Positions 1 through 8,900 of a DNA stretch of 21,423 nucleotides are shown in pieces. Made by a program: the position numbers and the translations under genes. Each line of letters opens with the position of its first letter. Position 1 is the stretch's first letter. The notes beneath the pieces are model-generated. The model was given only the letters and a program-made list of their open reading frames with translations. It searched no databases and was not told the origin of the DNA. This DNA is from a virus: positions 1 through 21,423 of the IMG/VR virus record IMGVR_UViG_3300030107_001718; one strand, written 5' to 3'.

Positions 1-159
1 GTATATACTGCATCAGCAGATACTATTGATGTAGAAATTGAAACTTCTGGTGGAACTATTACTGGCGGTATTATTCGTGTGTACGCAGTATGTGTACTCT
101 TGGATGATGTAACACAGTCTAGCTCTGCTAATGAAGTGGATCGTGATCTACTCGCATAA
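1..159 (+). CDS. C-terminal fragment of a probable head/virion protein (partial)
   Basis: An open frame enters from the left edge and runs 52 codons to a TAA. The visible tail is beta-strand-like (alternating hydrophobic and polar residues, TITGGIIRVYAVCVLLDD) and ends in an acidic stretch, NEVDRDLLA. It lies immediately upstream of the probable head-tail adaptor. In many short-tailed phages that position is held by the major capsid protein or a head decoration protein. The fragment is too short to name the family, so the role as a head protein is inferred from context only. A terminator-like hairpin begins eight bases after the stop codon, which would separate this gene's transcription from the tail genes. 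Confidence 0.6.
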   Translation, partial: VYTASADTIDVEIETSGGTITGGIIRVYAVCVLLDDVTQSSSANEVDRDLLA

Positions 160-166
160 TAACTTT

Positions 167-192
167 AGGGGCTGACTTAGGTTGGCCCCTTT
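167..192 (+). terminator. Weak terminator-like hairpin between head and tail genes
   Basis: AGGGGC at 167-172 can pair with GCCCCT at 185-190 around a 12-nt loop, and a short run of T follows (190-192). The six-pair GC-rich stem is convincing, but the T-tract is only three bases, so termination is probably partial. It sits between the stop of the head-protein fragment (159) and the start of the adaptor gene (214). Partial termination here would lower expression of low-copy tail proteins relative to a high-copy head protein. An alternative is an mRNA-stabilising or processing hairpin at the 3' end of the head transcript. Confidence 0.5.
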
Positions 193-213
193 AGCTCACC
201 ATAAGGGATTAAG

Positions 214-1164
214 ATGGCACTTACTTTTCTTACATTGACTAACCGTGTTATAGTTCGTATGAATGAGGTACAACTAACTGATACTACTTTTAGCAATGCT
301 AGAGGCGTTCAAGTACAGTGTCAAAATGCAGTTAATGAAGCAATAAGATATATTAATCAAAGAGAGTTTGGTTATTCTTTTAATCATGCTGTAGAAACAA
401 AAACACTCACGGCAGGAGTTGTAAGATACTCTCTGCCTACAGATGCTAAATCTGTAGATTATGCAACTGCAAGAATAAAAAAAGATGCAGACTTATCTGT
501 TACTGGTAATAATTTAACAACTTTAAACTATAATGAATATATACAAAAAGAGTTTGCTAATCAAGAAGACGATATTAAATCCACAACTATTAATGCATCA
601 TCAGGTTTATCAGCATCTGTAGAAACTATAACTGTGGCATCTACTACAGGGTTTAGTTCTACAGGAACTATACATGTAGGTGGAGAACAAATAACATATA
701 CAGGTAAATCAAGTAATGGTATTGACTTTACTGGATGTACTAGAGGGGCAAATAACACAACTGCAGCAACAATAGCAAATGGAACTACAGTTACACAATT
801 TGATCAAGGCAGTATTCCAGATTTTATTGTAAGAACCCCAGACAATAATTATTTATTATATCCTTATCCAGATAAACAATATGTGTTAACATTTGACTAC
901 TTTACTTTTCCTAGTGACCTATCTGCACATGGAGATACTACAAGTATACCCGATAGGTTTGCTCCTGTTATTGTAGATGGCGCTACTGCATTTGTATATC
1001 AGTATCGTGGAGAAACAGGTCAATATCAATTAAACTTTCAAAGATTTGATCAAGGTATAAAAAATATGCAAAGTCTTCTTATCAATAAGTATGAGTATGT
1101 TCGGTCTACTTATATTCAAAGGTCTGCTGGATATAACGCATTTGCATCTGGAGTTTCTATCTAA
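214..1164 (+). CDS. Probable head-tail adaptor protein with an inserted module
   Basis: This 316-aa protein has the layout of short-tail adaptor (connector) proteins of the P22 gp4/SU10-adaptor type. Residues 1-120 form a mostly helical N-terminal part (QCQNAVNEAIRYINQREFGY) followed by a strand-rich stretch. A segment around 200-235 reads PDFIVRTPDNNYLLYPYPDK, and a helical C-terminus (about 245-305) is of the kind that inserts at the portal. Residues ~126-196 look like a separate inserted module (ASTTGFSSTGTIHVGGEQIT, ending near TRGANNTTAA) that also occurs in the next gene. A purine-rich site (AAGGG at 203-207) supports the ATG at 214 over the internal ATG at 259. The stop overlaps the start of the nozzle gene as TAATG. 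The adaptor call is an inference from recalled family sequences and gene order. Confidence 0.6.
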   Translation: MALTFLTLTNRVIVRMNEVQLTDTTFSNARGVQVQCQNAVNEAIRYINQREFGYSFNHAVETKTLTAGVVRYSLPTDAKSVDYATARIKKDADLSVTGNNLTTLNYNEYIQKEFANQEDDIKSTTINASSGLSASVETITVASTTGFSSTGTIHVGGEQITYTGKSSNGIDFTGCTRGANNTTAATIANGTTVTQFDQGSIPDFIVRTPDNNYLLYPYPDKQYVLTFDYFTFPSDLSAHGDTTSIPDRFAPVIVDGATAFVYQYRGETGQYQLNFQRFDQGIKNMQSLLINKYEYVRSTYIQRSAGYNAFASGVSI

Positions 1165-2903
1165 TGCCAGATTTATCTCAAGCACAACCTGTTGCGTTTA
1201 ATTGTGAGGGTGGCTTAGTTCTTAATCGTTCTGCCTTTTTAATGCAACCAGGAGAAGCATTAGAGTTAGAAAATTTTGAACCTGACATTGAGGGTGGATA
1301 CAGAAGAATTAGTGGGTTTAGAAAATTTGTAAATCAAATTGTTCCACAAACATCATCTAGCTCTGAAAAAATATTAATGGTACTTACTTTTCAAAATAAA
1401 GTGCTTGCAGCTAGAGGAGAAAAAATATATAATTCAGCATCTACTGAACTTTCGGCTGTAATAGCTGCAGATACAGGTATGACAGGATCAGGAACTATAT
1501 CAGTAGATAGCACAACGGGATTTTCTAGTAGTGGCACGTTACAAATAAACAGTGAAAAATTTACATATACAGGTGTTACCGCTAGTACCTTTACAGGAGT
1601 AACTCGTGCTGCGTCAAGCACTTCTGCTGCAGCACATGTAATTGATGATGTTGTATCTTTAGATTGGACAGAAATAGATAGTGGTAGAACTAATGCAGTT
1701 AAATATAGAGTTGAAAGATTTAATTTTGATGGCACAGATAAAATAATAGTAGTAGATGAAGCAAATGCACCAACTGTATTTAATAGTTCTTTAAGTGCAA
1801 CAGACGTTAGTGAATCCTCTGTGGCTGGTTCTAAATTTGTTGCAGCTTATAAAGCACACATGTTTTATGCAGGTAAATCAAGCTCTCCACAAGAATTAGT
1901 TTTTAGTGTGCCAAATGATGAAGATAATTTTAATACAGGCAGTGGTGCTGGAAGTATTAAAGTAGATGATACTATAACAGGATTAAAATCTTTTCGTGAT
2001 TCATTATTTATTTTTTGTGAAAATAGAATATTTAAATTAACAGGAAATACTACTTCAGATTTTGCAATACAGCCCGTTACACGAAATATTGGTTGTATTA
2101 ATGGAGATACTATACAAGAATTTGCTGGTGATTTAATATTTCTTGGTCCAGATGGTTTAAGAACTGTTGCTGGTACTGCTAGAATTGGTGACGTTGAACT
2201 TGGTACTATTAGTAGAAACGTTCAATCATTATTTGATGCAGCTATAAAAGATTCTGCTTTATTTGAAAGTGTTGTTATACAAGATAAAACACAATATAGA
2301 ATATTTTTTACAAAAGATGGTCAATCTCAAAAAATTACTAGGGGCGTAATAGCAGTAAGAAAAGCAGATAAATATGAGTTTTCAGAAATACGTGGAATAA
2401 AACCTACATCTACAGACACTTTTGTAGAGGCAGGAGATGTGATAGTTTTACACGGTGATTTTGATGGATTTGTGCATAGGCAAGAGGTTGGTAATACGTA
2501 TGATGGCACATCAATATTAGGAAAATACAGAAGTCCTGATTTAAGTTTTGGTGACACTGGCATACGAAAGCATATGCAACGTGTTATTATAAACTATAAA
2601 CCTGAATCTGCAATTGATGCAGATCTTATAGTGCGGTATGATAATGAAAATGCTGACTCAGCAAGACCTGCTGCATATGCTTTAGACTCTTCAGATGTTG
2701 CTGCTCAGTTTGGTGTGGCTACATTTAGTGGTGGTGCTACAGGTGCTAGATTTGTATTTGGTGGTGCAATCCAACCACTGATTAGACAATCCGTGGAGGG
2801 GTCAGGGTTTTCTGTAATATTAAGAGTAAATGATGGTGGAGAAACTGCTCCATATTCATTAAAAGGATTTCAATTAGAGTACCAACTCGGAGGAAGACGT
2901 TAA
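1164..2903 (+). CDS. Probable tail nozzle (tail tubular/stabilisation) protein
   Basis: This 579-aa protein starts with the pattern expected of short-tail nozzle proteins: a polar head, then MQPGEALELENFEPDIEGGY, then strand-rich sequence reminiscent of a beta-propeller (for example KIYNSA, KIIVVDEANAPTVFN, KSFRDSLFIFCENRIFKLTG, GDLIFLGPDGLRTVAGT). In podoviruses this protein forms the distal tube below the adaptor, and here it follows the adaptor directly. Residues ~103-166 carry the module shared with the adaptor (STTGFSSSGTLQINSEKFTY, then FTGVTRAASSTSAAAH). The start overlaps the previous stop (TAATG), with a GGAG site at 1150-1153. No catalytic motif is visible. The assignment rests on recalled similarity and gene order. 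Confidence 0.6.
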   Translation: MPDLSQAQPVAFNCEGGLVLNRSAFLMQPGEALELENFEPDIEGGYRRISGFRKFVNQIVPQTSSSSEKILMVLTFQNKVLAARGEKIYNSASTELSAVIAADTGMTGSGTISVDSTTGFSSSGTLQINSEKFTYTGVTASTFTGVTRAASSTSAAAHVIDDVVSLDWTEIDSGRTNAVKYRVERFNFDGTDKIIVVDEANAPTVFNSSLSATDVSESSVAGSKFVAAYKAHMFYAGKSSSPQELVFSVPNDEDNFNTGSGAGSIKVDDTITGLKSFRDSLFIFCENRIFKLTGNTTSDFAIQPVTRNIGCINGDTIQEFAGDLIFLGPDGLRTVAGTARIGDVELGTISRNVQSLFDAAIKDSALFESVVIQDKTQYRIFFTKDGQSQKITRGVIAVRKADKYEFSEIRGIKPTSTDTFVEAGDVIVLHGDFDGFVHRQEVGNTYDGTSILGKYRSPDLSFGDTGIRKHMQRVIINYKPESAIDADLIVRYDNENADSARPAAYALDSSDVAAQFGVATFSGGATGARFVFGGAIQPLIRQSVEGSGFSVILRVNDGGETAPYSLKGFQLEYQLGGRR

Positions 2904-5900
2904 ATGGGTTCTACATATACAAGACAATCTTCGTTTGCTGACGGTGATGTTATTACAGCCGATCTATTTAATAATGAATATGATCAGTTATTAGCAGCAT
3001 TTGCAGCAACAACAGGACACACACATGATGGCACCTCTGCAGAGGGTGGGCCTATAACTAAATTACTAGGTAACAGTATTACACTTGGTGCAGGTACAGC
3101 AGGTACAGATGTTACTATAACTTTTGATGGCGAGACTAATGATGGTGAACTGAAGTGGATGGAAGACGAGGACTACTTTGAGTTCTCTGATGATATACTT
3201 ATAGCCTCTACAGAGAAGCTACAATTTCGTGATACTGCTATCTATATTAATTCTAGCACAGATGGACAACTTGATCTTGTTGCAGATACAGAAATACAAA
3301 TAGCAGCTACAACCATTGATATTAACGGTGCAGTAGATATCTCTGGTAATCTTTCGGTTGGTGGTAACTTAGACGTTACAGGTACATTTGATCTTAGTGA
3401 TTCTAATTTTACAAATGCAGGTAACATACAGCTTGATAGTATATCAGGTGATGCAGATACAAACACAAGTATTACGTTTAGTGGCTCTGATGTAATTACT
3501 GTAGCTACAGGTGGCACTACATCTTTTACCGTGGATGCAAGTCAAAACATATTAATGAACGCTGCACAGAAAGTCCAGTTCCGCGATACTGCTCTTACTA
3601 TTAACTCTAGCACTGATGGTCAGCTAGACATTGACGCAGATACAGAGTTAGAAATAACTGCACCTACTGTAGACATAAACGCATCTACTGCAGTTCTAGT
3701 AAGTAATGACTTAAAATTAGACAGTGACTCTGCCGTATTAGGCTTTGGTGCAGACAACGATACTACACTTACACACACAGATGGCACAGGTCTTACATTA
3801 AATAGTACAAACAAGCTGACCTTTGGTGACGCTGCGTCATTTGTACAGCAGTCATCTGATGGTGTGTTACGCATAGACGGTGAGGCTACAGTTGACATTA
3901 ACGCTTCTACTGCAGTCACAGTTAGCAATGATTTAAAACTTGACAGTGATGCTGCTGTGCTGGGCTTTGGTGCAGATAATGATGTCACACTTACACACGT
4001 AGCTGACACAGGATTACTTCTTAACAGCACTAGTGTTATTCAATTCAACGATGCAAGTCAAAAGATAGGTGCTCCTAATGCAACTACACTTGACATTGAT
4101 GCAACAGATGAAATAGAACTTAATGCTACACTTGTAGATGTTAACGCTAACCTAGATGTAAGTGGAACATATACAGGTGCTGGTCTTATGACTACAGGTG
4201 GTAACATAGTTATACCTGATGCTGGCAATATTGGTTCAGCTAGTGATACTGATGCTATAGCTATAGGTGCTGACGGTGATGTTACACTTACCCAAGACTT
4301 AGAGTTACAACACGATGCTGCAACATTATCCTTTGGTGCTGACAACGATGTTGTTCTTACACACGTAGCTGACACAGGACTGTTACTTAACAGCACTATG
4401 GCTTTGCAGTTTAATGATGCATCACAATTTATAAACGCTCCTAGCGCAACTGTGCTAGATATTAACGCTACAGATGAGATAGAACTTAACGCTACGCTTG
4501 TGGATGTCAACGCTAACTTAGACGTAAGCGGCACGTATACTGGTGGTGGTCTTATGACTACGGGTGGTAACATAGTCATACCTGATGCAGGTAATATAGG
4601 TTCAGCTAGTGACACTGACGCTATAGCTATTGCGTCTGATGGTGTAGTGACATTAACGCAAAAACTAATTGGCACAGAGTTAGATATCTCTGGCGATATA
4701 GACGTAGACGGTACGACTAATCTAGATGTTACAAATATTGTAGGTGATCTTACTGTAACAGGAGATACTGCCACCTTTACATCAACAAATGCTGAAGACC
4801 CCTTAATAATTATCAAAGACACAACTAATGACGCTAATGCTGCGAGGCTTCGTTTTGTAAAAGACAAAGGCGCTGCTGGCGCTGATGATGATGATATTGG
4901 CACAATAGAGTTTTTTGCTGATAATGACGCCCAAGAACAGACTAAATTTGCATTAATTCGTGCAGAAGTTGCAGATGCTTCTGACGGTGCTGAAGGTGGT
5001 AAACTAAGACTTCAAGTTGCTTCCCATGATGGGGAGATGCAAAATGGTCTTATAATAACCGATGGCAGTGCAGAGGATGAAATAGATGTAACTATTGGTA
5101 ATGGTGCAAATTCTATTACTAGTGTGGTTGGTAACTTTCAAATTAAAGATGGCGGCACTATTGGTGTTGCATCAGATGCAGATGCTATTACCATTGCTTC
5201 TGATGGGCAGGTGACTTTTAGTCAAGCTATATCTGGCACATCCGCAACTTTTACAACTGCTGATAATACCACTCAACTGTCTCTTGTTTCTACAGATACA
5301 GATGCAAGTGTTGGTCCTAGTTTAAATTTATATCGTAACTCCTCTAGTCCTGCTGATAATGACATAGCTGGTAGAATTCAATATACTTCTCGTAATGATA
5401 ATTCTGAGAATGTTACATATGCAGAAATACATATTAGTACCCCTGATGTTTCTGACGGTTCTGAAGATGGTCAACTTCATATTGATACAATGGTTGCAGG
5501 CACTTCAAGAAGTCGTATAAAGTTAATGCCTGCTGAAACAGTACTTAACGAAAACGCTATTGACCTAGACTTCCGTGTTGAAAGTAATGGCAATGAAAAT
5601 ATGCTGTTTGTTGATGGTGGTAATAACGGAGTTGGTATTGGAACAAATTCCCCTAGTGCAGCTTTGCAAGTTGAAGGTACAACAAACGGTTTACAATCTG
5701 TTTTTGGTTTAGATTCATCTGGTTTAAAGATTAGCACATTTCAAAAAACAGATAATGATGCTGGTGTAATACTAGATGCACAAGAATCTTCTAATGGTAC
5801 ATTGACGTTTGCAACGGCTGGCACAGAACGTCTTCGTATTGCCACAGATGGTTCACTATCAACAAATACGTCTGGTACATCTAACGTTAGGTTTGGTGTA

Positions 5901-8900
5901 AACGCAGGTAACAGTATTGCGTCTGGCGGTAACTATAATGTTGTTGTAGGTGATGAAGCTGGTACTGCTATTACTACAGGTGATTTCAATACAGCTTTAG
6001 GTTTTGAAGCACTTGCAGCCACTACGGATAGAAATAGTAATACTGCTCTTGGTGCTCAAACACTTAAAACAAATGTAAATGGAGCTAAAAATACTGCTGT
6101 AGGCTCTGGTGCATTACTTACTATGAACCCTGCAACAGACACAGATACTCACAATGTAGCTGTAGGTTTTGATGCAGGTGGTGACGTTACAACAGGTGTG
6201 AGAAATACTTTAATTGGTAGTTTAGCAGGGACTGTACTTACTACAGGCATAAGAAATGTAGCAGTAGGTTTTCAGGCATTAACTACAGATACAAAAGGTC
6301 AAAGATCTGTTGCAATAGGCCATAATGCACTTAGTGTTCAAAACTTCACTACAGCTACAGATAGTTTTAACGTGGCTGTTGGACATGAAGCAGGTGCAGC
6401 AGTCACAACAGGCACAAGAAATACTATTGTAGGTGCAATAGCAGGTGATGCTTTTACAATTGGCTTTAATAATATAGCAATTGGTTACGATGCTATGGGT
6501 GCAAATACAGCATCTGGTGCAAATGTAGCTGTTGGTTATGAGGCAATGCAAGCCTATAACGACACTAATGAATTAAGTCGTTTTAATACTGCTGTGGGAA
6601 CACAAGCAGGTAAGGCACTTACAACAGGCGTAGAAAATACCCTCATAGGTGGATTAGCAGGAGATGCTCTTACTGATGCAGATAGTAATGTGGCTGTTGG
6701 CAATGCAGCGTTAGGCTCAGATACGTTAGGTTCAAGGTCTACAGCAATAGGGGCTGGCGCTCTCAATGAACAAAATTTTACCACAGCAACAAATAGTTAT
6801 AATACAGCAGTTGGTTTTGCGGCAGGTAATAGAGTCTCAACAGGTGTTCAGAATACTTTAATTGGTGCAAATAATGGTATTGATTTATTATCAGGTAATT
6901 ACAATGTAGCAGTTGGCTATTTAGCATTATTTGAAGATCAGCACGGTTCTGAGTCTGTAGCTGTCGGTTATGGGGCATTACAAAATCAAAGATTTACTAC
7001 GGCCACAGATAGTTTTAATACAGCAGTGGGATATGCAGCAGGACTATCAAATACTACAGGAACTAATAACACTTTCATTGGTGCAGAGGCAGGTGAGGCA
7101 AATACTACTGGTGCTAACAATACTGCTGTCGGTGCATTAGCTTTAGAGTCAACTACAGAAGGAACTAACAATACTGCTGTAGGGCAAGCATCATTGTTTG
7201 AAAATACTTTAGGATCAAAAAGTATTGCTGTTGGACGAGGCACGTTACAAAATCAAAATTATGCTACAGCTACAGATGGTCATAACGTGGCTGTTGGCCA
7301 TGAGGCAGGTAATGATATTACAACAGGTGTACAAAACACCCTTGTCGGTGGTTTATCGGGGGACGCATTAACGGATGCAGACTACAATGTAGCAATAGGA
7401 ATGGGTACATTAACTAGTGATACACTAGGTTCAAGAAGTGTTGCTGTAGGTGCTTTTGCTTTAGAATCTCAAAACTTCACTACAGCTACAGATAGTCATA
7501 ACGTGGCTGTTGGTAATCATGCAGGACTATCAGTAACAACAGGAACACTCAACACTCTTATTGGTTCACTAGCTGGCGATGCACTTACAGCAGCAGACTC
7601 AAATACAGCAATAGGTTATGTAGCTTTATCAGCAGATACTAGAGGTGAAAGAGCAATAGCCATTGGTGAAGGTGCTTTATTTAGTCAAAACTTTACCACA
7701 GAAACAAATAACTACAATGTAGCTATTGGTTATAATGCAGGTTATTCAGTTTCAACAGGCACACAAAACACCCTTATAGGTGGTTTAGCAGGTGATGCTC
7801 TTACAGATGCAGATTTTAATGTAGCAGTGGGGTATCAAGCACTTACAACGGATACTCTTGGAAGTCGTACAACAGCTATAGGTAGATTTGCAGGGTACAA
7901 TCAAAATTTTGATACAGCTACAGATACTAACAATGTTTATGTTGGATATTACGCAGGTGCAAATGTTACAACAGGTTTGTCAAATACCCTTATAGGTACA
8001 GAAGCAGGTGATGCACTTACTGATGCAGACTTTAATGTTGCAATAGGTAAGGATGCTTTGGGTCAAGATACTTTAGGTAGTAAATCAGTAGCTATTGGTA
8101 CTGCCGCATTAAATGCACAAAACTTCACTACAGCTACAGACAGTAATAATACAGCCGTTGGATATTTTGCAGGACTATCAGTAACAACTGGCACACTCAA
8201 TACACTTGTGGGTGCTAATACAGGGGATGCTATTACCACAGGTTTTGATAACGTTGCTGTGGGCAGGTCTGCTTTAACTGGAGAAGATACAGGTAGAAAA
8301 AACGTAGCTATAGGTAGTTCTGCATTAGAAGTACAAAATAGTGATGTGGATAATTTAAACACTGCAGTAGGTTTTGAAGCAGGTAAAGCAGTCTCAACAG
8401 GTCAAAATAACGTAATTATTGGAGGTTTGGCAGGGGCCGCAAATGCTGATATGTCTGGTGAAACTCCTCTCACTACAGGAAACAATAATGTTTTAATTGG
8501 CACTAAATGTCAAACAGGGGCTGCTGATGCTGATGCACAAATTGCAATGGGTTTTGAGTGTACAGGGGCAAGTAATACAAGTGTAACTTTTGGAAAATCT
8601 ACAACAGATAGTAATATTGATTTTGGTGCTACTTCAATAACTGCTCCTTCAGATGAAAGATATAAAGAAAATATACAAACGTCTACTGCAGGACTTTTAT
8701 TTGTAAATGATTTACGCCCTGTAACTTTTCAATGGAAAAAAGAAAAAGATGTACCTGTAAATTCAAAGTCCTATAAAGAAAACTCTGATACAAGAGTTAT
8801 GAATTGTGGTGATAAAACAATGCACGGTTTTATTGCTCAAGAGGTTAAAACCGTAATAGATAATCACTCTGAAATAAAAGATGGTTTTCGTATGTGGACT

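Noticed and set aside
4058-4903. 281-codon open frame on the minus strand inside the fibre gene
   Set aside because: It is antisense to repetitive fibre sequence. The product is low-complexity V/S/A/P-rich and mirrors the repeats, and it has no ribosome-binding site or context.
6279-6551. Cys-rich minus-strand frame (90 codons) that looks like a small metal-binding protein
   Set aside because: The cysteines come from complementing GCA/ACA codons of the Ala/Thr-rich stalk repeats. No spacing motif is conserved.
5907-8549. Regularly spaced repeats as a possible CRISPR array
   Set aside because: The period is 216 bp, the repeats are coding, diverged and in frame, and there is no short palindromic repeat with unique spacers.
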